Of a stretch of DNA of 64,000 nt, positions 16,316 through 24,438 are shown in pieces. This stretch comes from Saccharopolyspora ipomoeae. GTDB lineage: Bacteria > Actinomycetota > Actinomycetes > Mycobacteriales > Pseudonocardiaceae. Location of the stretch: assembly GCF_029952525.1 (NCBI RefSeq), contig NZ_JASAOF010000002.1, forward strand, positions 310,001 to 374,000. The letters run 5' to 3'. The notes below the pieces were generated by a model. That model did no database searches and was not told the origin of the DNA. It saw nothing but the letters and a program-made list of their open reading frames with translations. Each line of letters opens with the position of its first letter. Position 1 is the first letter of the stretch. The translations under genes were made by a program, and so were the position numbers.

Positions 16316-17910
16316 CCGTCCACGTCGGACAGGGTCTCGCTCAGCCGCATCCACCGGGTGGGCCGGATGTCGGTGAGGAACCGGTGGTCGTGGGAGACCA
16401 CCACCAGCGCGCCCCGGTAGGCCCGCAGCGCGGCCGCGAGATGACCGATGCTGTCGAGGTCGAGGTTGTTGGTCGGCTCGTCGAGCATGAGCAGTTGCGG
16501 GGCGGGTTCGGCCAGCAGCACCACCGCCAGGCTCGCCCGCAACGCCTCCCCGCCCGACAGGCTGCCCGCGTCCTGGTCGGCGCGGCGGCCGGGAAAACCC
16601 AGCCGCGCCAGCCCGGCCCGCACCTGGTTGGCGCTCAACCCCGGTGCCGCGGCCGCCACGTTGCCCGCCACGCTGAGCCCGGGGTCGAGGACGTCGAGGC
16701 GTTGCGGCAGCAACCGCACCGGCACCGGCACCTCCACCACCCCCTGCTCGGGGTCGAGGTCACCGGCCAGCACCCGCAGCAGCGTGGTCTTGCCGGTGCC
16801 GTTGTCACCCAGCAGCGCCACCCGCTGCGGGCCGTGCACGTCGAGATCCACCCGCGCCCCGGTGTGGGGCAGCACCACCTCCCGCAGCCGCGCCACCCCG
16901 CGACCCGCGGGCACCGCCGTGGCCGGCAGGTCCAGGCGGATCGCCGGGTCGTCCTCGCGCACCGCCGCCTCGGCCTCGCGGCGGGCATCGCGGGCCGCGG
17001 CCAGGCGCTGCTGGGCGATCCCGGTGAGCTTGCCCGCCGATTCCTGGGCGGCGCGGCGCCGGGCCCCGGCGAGGATCTTGGGCATGTTCTCCGCCGACCG
17101 CGCTCCTTGCTTCCGCCGCTTGGCGACGCTCTGCTGCGCCTGGGTCAGGTCGCGTTGCTGGCGGCGCTCATCGGCCTCGGCGGTGCGCAACGCCTGCTGC
17201 GCGGCGGCCTGCTGGGTGGCCAGGGCCTGCTCGTAGGAGCTGAAACCGCCGCCGTGGACGGTGATGCGGCCCTGGTGCAGCTCGGCGATGCGGTCCACGC
17301 CTTCCAGCAGGTCGCGGTCGTGGGAGACCACGACGCACACCCCGTGCCGCCACCCGGCGAGCGCGTGCACGACCCGCTCGCGGGCCGGCTGGTCGAGGTT
17401 GTTGGTGGGTTCGTCGAGCAGCAGCACCCCGGGCCGGGCGAGCAGCAGCGCGGCCAGGTGCAGCAGCACCGTCTGCCCGCCGGAGAGCGTCCCGACTTCG
17501 GTGTCCAGGGGCAGGCCGTCGAGGCCGAGGTCGGCCAGCAGGGCATGAGCGCGCTGCTCGACGTCCCAGTCCTGCCCGATCGTCTCCAGGTGCTGCGGGG
17601 TGACCTCACCGCTTTCCACCGCCGCCAGCGCGGCCAGGGTCTGCTCGATGCCCAGCACTTGCGCGACGCGCGCCTGGGTGCGGGTGGTGAGGTTCTGCGG
17701 CAGCACCGCCACCGGGCCCGGGACGCTGATGCTGCCGCGCGTGGGGTGCAGGGTTGCGGCCAGCAACCGCAGCAGGGTGGTCTTCCCGCTGCCGTTGGCG
17801 CCGATCAGGCCGGTCACACCGGCCGGGAACGTGACGGTGAGACCGGTGAACGCGCTGCTGCCATCAGGCCAGGTGTGCGCTACGTCGGTGCAGATCACCG
17901 AAGAGGACAT
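16312..17910 (-). CDS. ABC-F family ATPase (ribosome-associated, antibiotic-resistance type)
   Basis: 532 aa, two ABC domains without membrane segments. First Walker A GANGSGKTT (about 37) with LSGGQ (about 143) and LLLDEPTNNLD; second Walker A GDNGTGKTT (about 368) with LSGGE (about 450) and LMLDEPTNNLD. A basic linker with KRRKQGARSAE joins them. ABC-F proteins act on the ribosome; actinobacterial members of this length include drug-resistance proteins, but translation factors of the family look alike. Start ATG 17910 has GGCGAGAG as RBS, which is buried in a hairpin (see the regulatory entry), and an upstream reading frame exists, both suggesting translational or attenuation control. Confidence 0.88.
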   Translation of the reverse strand: MSSSVICTDVAHTWPDGSSAFTGLTVTFPAGVTGLIGANGSGKTTLLRLLAATLHPTRGSISVPGPVAVLPQNLTTRTQARVAQVLGIEQTLAALAAVESGEVTPQHLETIGQDWDVEQRAHALLADLGLDGLPLDTEVGTLSGGQTVLLHLAALLLARPGVLLLDEPTNNLDQPARERVVHALAGWRHGVCVVVSHDRDLLEGVDRIAELHQGRITVHGGGFSSYEQALATQQAAAQQALRTAEADERRQQRDLTQAQQSVAKRRKQGARSAENMPKILAGARRRAAQESAGKLTGIAQQRLAAARDARREAEAAVREDDPAIRLDLPATAVPAGRGVARLREVVLPHTGARVDLDVHGPQRVALLGDNGTGKTTLLRVLAGDLDPEQGVVEVPVPVRLLPQRLDVLDPGLSVAGNVAAAAPGLSANQVRAGLARLGFPGRRADQDAGSLSGGEALRASLAVVLLAEPAPQLLMLDEPTNNLDLDSIGHLAAALRAYRGALVVVSHDHRFLTDIRPTRWMRLSETLSDVDG

Positions 17911-18112
17911 GAGTGCTCTCGCCTTCGCCGTGCGGTCGATTCGGGCCAGGCGAGCACTTGAGGAACCGCGCGCGAACGCGCCGGTCGGGGTGGTGCGGGT
18001 CATCGAAGGCTCGCCTGCCACGCCCACCGGCAACCACCACCCCGAACCCCGGGATGGGTGCGCGCGTGCGGCGTGGTCTCACAAGGGCAAACCTCAGATG
18101 AGCAACGGGCAC
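17864..18112 (-). CDS. Possible upstream open reading frame (leader) of the ABC-F gene
   Basis: A GTG at 18112 preceded by GAGAGAGG opens a frame of 82 codons, beginning M-P-V-A-H-L-R-F-A-L-V-R-P-R-R-T-R-A, that runs through the hairpin and past the ABC-F start codon in another frame (stop at 17864). Ribosome stalling in its early codons could open or close the RBS hairpin. A TAGCAT -10-like element lies upstream at about 18140-18145. It has no recognisable protein family and could be a chance frame. Confidence 0.3.
   Translation of the reverse strand: MPVAHLRFALVRPRRTRAPIPGFGVVVAGGRGRRAFDDPHHPDRRVRARFLKCSPGPNRPHGEGESTHVLFGDLHRRSAHLA
17912..17958 (-). promoter_or_regulatory. RBS-sequestering hairpin in the ABC-F leader
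   Basis: On the minus strand AGTGCTCGCCT (17958-17948) can pair with AGGCGAGAGCACT (17924-17912), leaving a 2-nt bulge and a 23-nt loop. The second arm contains the Shine-Dalgarno of the ABC-F gene, whose ATG is the next base triplet but one. Confidence 0.5.
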
Positions 18113-18176
18113 CTCTCTCGGCGGCGGCAGGACGTCCGCGATGCTACCGGCATCCCCCGGCCGGGCGCGCGTGAAT

Positions 18177-18707
18177 TTATGCGCACCACTCGGCGAGCGC
18201 GGCCACGGTCCGCCAGTTCCGGCACGTCACCGGCGTGCCGAGGTGGCGTTGCAGGTGCGCGGTGGTCAGCTTCGAACGCCCCACCCCGTCCGGGTAGTGC
18301 AGCGCGATCTCGCCGTCCCAGCGCTGGGCCCGTTCGCGGGCGGGGATCGGCATGGCCGCCACGGTCTCGACCGCCACCGGTGCGAGCGGGAACGCGACCT
18401 GCAGGTGGGTGGGGTCGCTGTCGTCGGCGGCGAAGGGATGCCCGGCCGCGCCGAGCTCGGCGAGCTGCTGCCCGGTGCGGATCATGACCTCGGTGTCGAG
18501 GCCGTCACCGCGCAACGCGCCCCGCAGCGCCTCGGCCACCTCCGCCGCATCGGCGGCGGCGCTGGTGAACACGGCGTTGCCCGACTGCAGGTACGTGCGC
18601 ACCTCGCCCCAGCCCAGACCGGTGATGATCTCGCGCAGGCGGGCCATCGGCAGCCGCCCGCGGCTACCGAGGTTCACCGCGCGCAGCAGCGCTACGTAGG
18701 TGTTCAC
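18177..18707 (-). CDS. DUF1697 domain-containing protein
   Basis: 176 aa, full family length. The family pattern is clear: an N-terminal YVALLRAVNLGSRGRLPMARLR (shortened here to its core: LLRAVN and PMARLRE), then YLQSGNAVF, and a C-terminal KLTTAHLQRHLGTPVTCRNWRTV..L. DUF1697 proteins are common, soluble and of unknown function. The ATG at 18707 lacks an obvious strong RBS. It is separated from the ABC-F leader by about 65 bp and might share its transcript only by readthrough. Confidence 0.85.
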   Translation of the reverse strand: MNTYVALLRAVNLGSRGRLPMARLREIITGLGWGEVRTYLQSGNAVFTSAAADAAEVAEALRGALRGDGLDTEVMIRTGQQLAELGAAGHPFAADDSDPTHLQVAFPLAPVAVETVAAMPIPARERAQRWDGEIALHYPDGVGRSKLTTAHLQRHLGTPVTCRNWRTVAALAEWCA

Positions 18708-18738
18708 ACCGGCTGATCCTGCCAGGCGGCACCGACGT

Positions 18739-19197
18739 TCACCGCCGGGCGCGGGCCAGGGCCTCGTCGAGGTCGCCGGTCTGCTCGAACAGCCCCGACA
18801 GTCCGGTCAGCTCCAGCACGCGCCGCACGCGTCCGGTGCCGGGCACCACCAGCAGGCGGGCCTCGCGGCGCCCGGCGGCGTGGTGGGCCAGCATCAGCAG
18901 TTCCAGCACGGCGCTGCTGGCGAAGCCGACCTGGGAGAGGTCCAGGATCGCGGTGTGCAGGCGGGCGGCGGTCAGGCGCTGGCGCAGGATCTCGGTGATG
19001 CGCGGCAGGCTGGCCATGTCGATCTCGCCACCGACCGAGACCATCACCACGCCGCGTTCGGGCCATTGCACGCGCACCCGTAACGCCGAAGCCGACCGGG
19101 CGCCGGCACCGAAGCGCGCCTCGGCGGCGGCCCGCGGTGAGACGATCTCGCCTTCGCCGTGGCTGGTCCCGGCGGGCATGGATCGGGAGACGATCAC
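18739..19197 (-). CDS. STAS-domain protein (anti-sigma factor antagonist-like)
   Basis: 152 aa. After a variable N-terminus of about 45 residues comes a STAS domain: VVMVSVGGEIDMASLPRI, then the phosphoserine loop region TAILDLSQVGFASSAVLELL (the D-L-S..G..S-S pattern in which one Ser is the usual kinase target), and RRVLELTGLSGLF. Such proteins bind anti-sigma kinases (RsbW/SpoIIAB type) in partner-switching control of alternative sigma factors. No anti-sigma or sigma gene adjoins, so the partner is encoded elsewhere. GTG 19197 follows AAGGGGG. Confidence 0.85.
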   Translation of the reverse strand: MIVSRSMPAGTSHGEGEIVSPRAAAEARFGAGARSASALRVRVQWPERGVVMVSVGGEIDMASLPRITEILRQRLTAARLHTAILDLSQVGFASSAVLELLMLAHHAAGRREARLLVVPGTGRVRRVLELTGLSGLFEQTGDLDEALARARR

Positions 19198-19382
19198 GCT
19201 ACCCCCTTCGTGGTCGGCGAACAGACGGGTCCCCCGGTGGCCCGCACTGCGCGAAACCCGCCGTGCGCTGGGGAGATCGCACAGGCGGCGCGTGCGTGAC
19301 GACCGGGAGGGGACTGCACCACCACCGTAGGAGCCGTGTCGCCCCACAACAAGCAACAACACTTTCGTGTGAAGTTCGGGGG

Positions 19383-20429
19383 TTAGTGGAGGGCGGTGTC
19401 GAGGAAATCAGCGACGAGAGTCCACGTCGCGGGCGCCTGACCGGTGGTGCCACCACCACCGGTGTGGTGGACCCGGCGGGGCGTGAAATCGCGGGTCTCG
19501 TCGAGGTAGTCGTGCTCGTGCACCCGCCCCCGCATCTCGTACAACGTCGCGGGCACCCCCGCCTCGCTCAAGGCGTCGAACAACAACCTGCTCTGGTGGA
19601 ACGGCACCAGGGGGTCGTCGGTACCGTGCAGGATCAGCCACGGCGGGCACCCGCGCCGCACCCACCGGCACGGGTCGGCCTCGGCGACCCGCTCGGGCAC
19701 CGTCTGGATCTCCGCGCCGATCAACCGCGACTCCGGCGAGACCGCGTCGTCATGACCCCGGGTGCCACCCGTGAGCGCGTTGAACCGCTCGATCGCCCCG
19801 TCGGGCATGTGGGCGTCCATGCTCAGGAAATCCGTCGGCCCGTACAGATCCACCACGGCCTGGACCTCGCTGGAGACCGACGTGGGCCCCAGATCGCCCT
19901 CCATGCCCACCACCCCGGCGGTGGCGCCGAGCATGCTGGCCAGCCACCCGCCGGAGGAGTTGCCCATCACCGCGATCCGCGCACCGTCGAGGCCGTAGCG
20001 GGTGGCGTGGGCCCGCAGCCACCGCACCGCGGCCTTGCCGTCGTGCACCTGGGCGGGGAACCGGCCCTGGGTGCTCGACCGCACCGCCACCGCCGCCACG
20101 GCGTAGCCGCGGGCGCACAAGGCGCGGGCGACGCGTTCACCGCCGGTGGTGCCGTTGTCGGCGCGCCAGGCCGATCCGGCCGACCACAGCACCACCGGCA
20201 CCGGCCCGGCCGCTTCGGCCGGTAAGTACAGGTCCATGCGGTGCGCATTGCCGATCCGGGGCGCGTAGGCCAGATCGCGCATCGCCACGTAGGGATGCCC
20301 GCCGGTGGCGCGGGGCTGGGCGAGCATGCCCCACACCGTCACCGCACCGGCCGCCACGCTCAACCAACCCAGCCGCACTGCCCCACCGCCTGTCCGCACC
20401 CGGAAACGATCAAGAGCCCACCATGCCAA
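19383..20429 (-). CDS. Alpha/beta hydrolase (esterase/acyl hydrolase), membrane-anchored
   Basis: 348 aa. The N-terminal 35 residues form a hydrophobic anchor (RLGWLSVAAGAVTVWGMLA). The rest is an esterase-lipase of the BD-FAE/LipN type: a beta-strand VPVVLWSAGSAWRADN (oxyanion region), nucleophile elbow GNSSGG (Ser about 182), acidic residue in ILHGTDDPLVPF, and His in HEHDYLD near the C-terminus. Likely cleaves ester substrates at the outer membrane surface. It lies alone between the STAS gene and the Clp gene, all on the minus strand but with a gap of more than 180 bp to the STAS gene. Confidence 0.85.
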   Translation of the reverse strand: MAWWALDRFRVRTGGGAVRLGWLSVAAGAVTVWGMLAQPRATGGHPYVAMRDLAYAPRIGNAHRMDLYLPAEAAGPVPVVLWSAGSAWRADNGTTGGERVARALCARGYAVAAVAVRSSTQGRFPAQVHDGKAAVRWLRAHATRYGLDGARIAVMGNSSGGWLASMLGATAGVVGMEGDLGPTSVSSEVQAVVDLYGPTDFLSMDAHMPDGAIERFNALTGGTRGHDDAVSPESRLIGAEIQTVPERVAEADPCRWVRRGCPPWLILHGTDDPLVPFHQSRLLFDALSEAGVPATLYEMRGRVHEHDYLDETRDFTPRRVHHTGGGGTTGQAPATWTLVADFLDTALH

Positions 20430-20453
20430 GATCGAACCCGTCTGGGAAGACGA

Positions 20454-22844
20454 TCACCCGAACGCACTGGTGCGCGGGGCGGGAAGTGGCGAGTTCTCGC
20501 CTCCCGCGGCGTGCTTGCCGCCCGACACCGGCCGCCACACCTGGCCCACCGACAGCACCAGCCCGCTGCCATCGGCATCGACGGTGATCTCATCACCGGC
20601 ACCGGCCTGGCCGGAGAGCACGAGCCGGGCCAGGCGGTTGTCGAGCTCGCGGGAGATCACCCGCCGCAGCGGCCGCGCGCCGAACTCGGGTTGGTGGCCG
20701 CGTTCGACCAGCCAGTCCAGTCCCGCATCGGTCACCGACAGCCGCATGCCCTTCTCGCCCAGCTGGGAGCGGGTGCGCTCCAGCAGCAGCGCGGCGATGC
20801 GGCGCAGCTGCACCGCCCCCAGGGGCCGGAAGATCACGACGTCGTCGATGCGGTTGAGGAACTCCGGGCGGAAGAACGCCCGCAACTCCTCACCCACCAC
20901 CTCCTCGGAAGCGGTGCGCTCGGCACCGGCGGCCAGGATCCGCTCGGCACCGAGGTTGGAGGTCATGATGATCACGACGTTGCGGAAGTCGACCAGCCGC
21001 CCCTGCGAATCGGTCAACCGGCCGGCGTCGAGGACCTGCAGCAACGTGTTGAACACATCCGGATGGGCCTTTTCGACCTCGTCGAACAGCACCACCGAAT
21101 ACGGCTGGCGCCGCACCCGCTCGGACAGCTGACCCGAGGTCTCCCCGTAGCCGACGTAGCCGGGCGGGGCACCGACGAGCCGCGACACCGAGTGCTTCTC
21201 CTGGAACTCGCCCATGTCCAGGCGCAGCACCCGCTCGGTGTCACCGAACAGCGCTTGGGCCAGGGCGCGGGCCAGTTCGGTCTTGCCGACACCGGTGGGG
21301 CCCAGGAACAAGAAGTTGCCGATCGGGCGCTGCGGATCGGCCAGCCCCACCCGGGCCCGGCGCACCGCCTCGGCCACCACCGACACCGCCTCGTCCTGAC
21401 CCACCACGCTCTCGCGCAGCTGGTCCTCCAGCTCCACCAGCCGCTGGGCCTCGGCGGCGGTCAGGTCCGAGACCGGGATGCCGGTGCGGGTGGCCACCAC
21501 GTCGGCCACGTCATCGGCGACCACGGTCGGCTCGAACACCGCCGCCGAACGCACCTGCCCGCCGCGGCGCAACCGCACCCGGCTGCAGGCCTGGTCGAGC
21601 AGGTCCACGGCCTTGTCGGGCAGGAACCGGTCGGTGATGTAGCGGTGCGAGAGCTCGGCGGCGGCCTGCAGCGCCGCCTCGTCGATGCGCACCCGGTGGT
21701 GGCGCTGGTAGCGCTCGGCCAGCCCGCGCAGCACGATCACGGTCTCGGCGACGCCGGGCTCGTCGACGGTGATCGGCGCGAAACGCCGCTCCAGCGCGGG
21801 ATCCTTCTCGATGTGCTTGCGGTACTCCTCCACCGTGGTGGCACCGAGCAGCCGCACTTCGCCGCGCGCCAGAGCGGGTTTGAGCATCGTGCCGGCGTCC
21901 ATCGACCCCTCACCGGCTCCGGCGCCGACGATGGCGTGCAGCTCGTCGATGAACACCAGCACCGAGTCGCGGTGGGCGCGGATCTCGGTGAGCACGTCGC
22001 GGAACCGCGACTCGAACTCGCCGCGGTACTTCGCCCCGGCCACCATCCCGGCCAGGTCCAGCGAGACCACCCGCAGGTCGGCCAGCGACCACGGCACCTC
22101 CCCGGCCACGATGCGCCGCGCCAGGCCCTCCACGATCGCGGTCTTGCCGACGCCGGGATCACCCACGAACACGGGGTTGTTCTTCGCGCGCCGCCCGAGG
22201 ACCTCGATGGCCTGCTCGATCTCCTCGTCACGACCCACGACGGGGTCGAGCTTGCCCGCCCGGGCCAGCTCGGTCAGGTCCATCCCGAACTCGTCCAGCC
22301 GCGGCGTCAGGCTCAGCACCCCGCGCCCGTCACCGCCCTCACCGAGCTCGATGGCACGCGCCAGCGCCCGCCCGGCCACCGAGTCGGCGTCCGCGGCCAA
22401 CCCCAGCACGACGTGACGGGCCCCGACTACATCCGCGCCTTCGGCCAACGCCTGCCGGTAGGCGCCCAGCAGCGCGCGGCGGGCCGCCGGGGAGAGCACC
22501 GGCTGGCCCTGCAGCAGCGGTTCCTGCACGGCGATGACCGCCGAGCGCACCGCCTCGGCCAGCTCGGCGACCCGCACCCCGGAGGAGGTCAGCAGCTCGG
22601 CGGTGGCCTCCACGCGCGTGACCGCCCACAGCAGGTGGGTGCTGTCGAGCTCCCGCGATCCCCACTCGACGGTGGCGCGCACGGCCTTGGACACCACCTC
22701 GTGGGCCTGGTCGTCCAGCAGCGCCGACAGCGTCGCCGACGGGGCGGCCGAATCACCTGAGCCGGCCAGCACGTCGCGGAACAGCGAGTCGAAGGCGGCA
22801 GAGGAATCTCCCGCACCGCCGCGATCCAACCGGGCCACCTCCAC
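20454..22844 (-). CDS. Clp-family double AAA+ unfoldase lacking both M-domain and ClpP-docking loop
   Basis: 796 aa. An unusual N-terminal Clp_N-like helical domain (about 1-170) precedes D1 with Walker [10 protein letters not shown] (about 230) and D2 with GPTGVGKTE (about 518); the Walker B FIDELHAI, sensor and Arg-finger segments, and RPEFLNRID are all present. Between D1 and D2 there is no ClpB-type coiled-coil M-domain, and the D2 region after [10 protein letters not shown] lacks the [IL]G[FL] loop that docks ClpP. The GTG at 22844 overlaps GGAGGTGG; a TTG at 22829, eight bases after that SD, may be the actual start. No clpP lies nearby. Confidence 0.88.
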   Translation of the reverse strand: MEVARLDRGGAGDSSAAFDSLFRDVLAGSGDSAAPSATLSALLDDQAHEVVSKAVRATVEWGSRELDSTHLLWAVTRVEATAELLTSSGVRVAELAEAVRSAVIAVQEPLLQGQPVLSPAARRALLGAYRQALAEGADVVGARHVVLGLAADADSVAGRALARAIELGEGGDGRGVLSLTPRLDEFGMDLTELARAGKLDPVVGRDEEIEQAIEVLGRRAKNNPVFVGDPGVGKTAIVEGLARRIVAGEVPWSLADLRVVSLDLAGMVAGAKYRGEFESRFRDVLTEIRAHRDSVLVFIDELHAIVGAGAGEGSMDAGTMLKPALARGEVRLLGATTVEEYRKHIEKDPALERRFAPITVDEPGVAETVIVLRGLAERYQRHHRVRIDEAALQAAAELSHRYITDRFLPDKAVDLLDQACSRVRLRRGGQVRSAAVFEPTVVADDVADVVATRTGIPVSDLTAAEAQRLVELEDQLRESVVGQDEAVSVVAEAVRRARVGLADPQRPIGNFLFLGPTGVGKTELARALAQALFGDTERVLRLDMGEFQEKHSVSRLVGAPPGYVGYGETSGQLSERVRRQPYSVVLFDEVEKAHPDVFNTLLQVLDAGRLTDSQGRLVDFRNVVIIMTSNLGAERILAAGAERTASEEVVGEELRAFFRPEFLNRIDDVVIFRPLGAVQLRRIAALLLERTRSQLGEKGMRLSVTDAGLDWLVERGHQPEFGARPLRRVISRELDNRLARLVLSGQAGAGDEITVDADGSGLVLSVGQVWRPVSGGKHAAGGENSPLPAPRTSAFG

Positions 22845-23068
22845 ACGCCGCGCACTCGGGCACCGGGAGACGATCGCACCGCCTCACCACAACCGGTGGC
22901 GGCCTCCACCGGCACTCTCGCCGGGAGGCCACCACGCGGTGGTGCCGTCACCAAACCCCTGCGCGCGCAACGCTTCCCCCGCCGCACCCCGCAACAACCG
23001 GTGCCGTCGCGCGCGTGATCATTGTGGCACGACGCCCGATTCGACCCCGGCGCGGGGCGGGGGCGGAT

Positions 23069-23470
23069 TCAGCTGGCGCGCTTCTGCGCCTGCTCGATCG
23101 CATCGGCCAGTCGCGACAGCTCCTTGCCGATGTGGGAGAGCCGTTCGGACATGACGCTGGCGTGCCCCGACAGCGGGCCCACGTGCCCGGCGGCGCGCAG
23201 CCACTCGGTGACCCCCGACAGGCCACCGGACATGCCCTCCACGGTCAGCGAGAAGCCGCGCATCACCTTCTCGATCTCCTCGACGCTGTGGGCCACGCCC
23301 GGGTCGCGCAGCCGCTCGCCCAGCGCCACGGTCGCTTCGCCGACCTGCCGGGCGACCTCCGAGGAGTAGCCCGAGTCGCCTCCCCCTTCCTCACCGCGCG
23401 TGCGGCGGGCGGGCGGGCCGTGCTTGCCCGCCTGTGACGACGAGTGGTCGGAATGTCCAGCGGCAGTCAT
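23069..23470 (-). CDS. Hypothetical protein, 133 aa
   Basis: Not recognised. The N-terminal third is polar and disordered-looking (SDHSSSQAGKHGPPARRTRGEEGGGDSG), followed by a helical part with heptad-like leucines and Gly (VARQVGEATVALGERLRDPG; ELSRLADAIEQAQKR), which could form a coiled coil or bind a partner. No signal peptide, no cysteine. The ATG at 23470 lacks a strong RBS. It sits upstream of the Clp-like gene on the same strand with a 224-bp gap. Confidence 0.5.
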   Translation of the reverse strand: MTAAGHSDHSSSQAGKHGPPARRTRGEEGGGDSGYSSEVARQVGEATVALGERLRDPGVAHSVEEIEKVMRGFSLTVEGMSGGLSGVTEWLRAAGHVGPLSGHASVMSERLSHIGKELSRLADAIEQAQKRAS

Positions 23471-23717
23471 AGCGAACCAATCAACCCGAATCCAGTACCA
23501 ACTCCACCCCGACCGCCACGTCCCCCGCCCGATCCGACCTGGGTTGTCCGGATCGCGGGTTCGTCGCAGCACAGGAGCAGGTGCGCAAGAGGTTAGCGCG
23601 TCCGCTCGGGCGGTGGTGAAGGCGTTGCGCAAGCCTTATCCGGCGCCCTGCGAGCCGGTGCCGCCTCACCAGCCAAGATCACCCACGGGGGTTGTGCGGG
23701 CGCGCACGGTGACCGCC

Positions 23718-24383
23718 TCAACCGGTTCCGAGCTCGTCGAGCAGCGCGGTGATCTCCGCATCGGTGGTGGCGGCGAAGTCGCGGTAGTACTGGCCGACGG
23801 CGGCGAACCCGACGGGTTGCAGCACGCACACCACCGCATCGGCCAGCCCGCGCAGCGCCCGCACCGAGTCGGGCGCGCCCACCGGCACGGCCAGCACCAG
23901 GCGCCGCGGCCGGGCTCGGGCGAGCATGCCCAGCGCGGCGCGGGCGGTGGCGCCGGTGGCCAGCCCGTCGTCGACCAGCAGCGCCTCCCGACCGGTGAGC
24001 TCGGGCGGCAGGGCGTGGTAGCGGTGCTCGCGGCGGGCCGCCTCGGCCCGCTCCCGCTCGCAGGCATCGGCCAGGTCGGAGGGGGTGAGGCCGAACGAGC
24101 GCAGCAAGGCGTGGTCGTAGCGCGGCGGTCCGTGGGCGGTGACCGCGCCGAGGGCGAGTTCGGGTTGGCCGGGTGCACCGATCTTGCGGGCCACGCACAC
24201 CCGCAGCGGCGCGCCGAGAGCCCGGGCGACCTCGGCCGCGACCGGCACGCCGCCGCGGGCCAGGCCGAACACGACGGGGTCGGCGAGGTCCAGGCCGCCC
24301 AGGTGGTCGGCCAGGACGTGGCCGGCGTGGGCGCGGTCGGTGTAGCCGGTGGCCGGTGGCGGCCGGGAACGCATGCGCGGCAT
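23718..24383 (-). CDS. Phosphoribosyltransferase-domain protein
   Basis: 221 aa, type I PRTase fold. The PRPP-binding motif reads REALLVDDGLATGATARAA (about 135-153) and a hood-like N-terminal strand GLARGGVPVAAEVARAL is the typical start of the predicted-PRTase family (COG1926-like). Substrate base unknown; many members of this group occur with dienelactone hydrolase or universal stress genes. The ATG at 24383 follows AGGAGG, but that SD is locked in a 19-bp hairpin that also terminates the upstream gene, so expression may depend on readthrough or on opening of the hairpin. Confidence 0.82.
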   Translation of the reverse strand: MPRMRSRPPPATGYTDRAHAGHVLADHLGGLDLADPVVFGLARGGVPVAAEVARALGAPLRVCVARKIGAPGQPELALGAVTAHGPPRYDHALLRSFGLTPSDLADACERERAEAARREHRYHALPPELTGREALLVDDGLATGATARAALGMLARARPRRLVLAVPVGAPDSVRALRGLADAVVCVLQPVGFAAVGQYYRDFAATTDAEITALLDELGTG

Positions 24384-24430
24384 CGAGGTCCTCCTGGTGG
24401 GCCCCAGGGGTGCCCGCCAGGAGGACCTCG
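24384..24430. terminator. 19-bp hairpin: terminator that also contains the PRTase ribosome-binding site
   Basis: CGAGGTCCTCCTGG (24384-24397) pairs perfectly with CCAGGAGGACCTCG (24417-24430) and five further pairs extend the stem inward, leaving a 9-nt loop. It starts eight bases past the stop of the P-loop ATPase gene and ends at the base before the PRTase ATG. Confidence 0.75.
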
Positions 24431-24438
24431 GAAACCGG

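Noticed and set aside
20241..22760. Open frame of 839 codons on the plus strand over the Clp-like gene
   Set aside because: Antisense of a clearly conserved AAA+ protein; composition is His/Gln/Gly/Arg-rich and nothing in it is recognisable.
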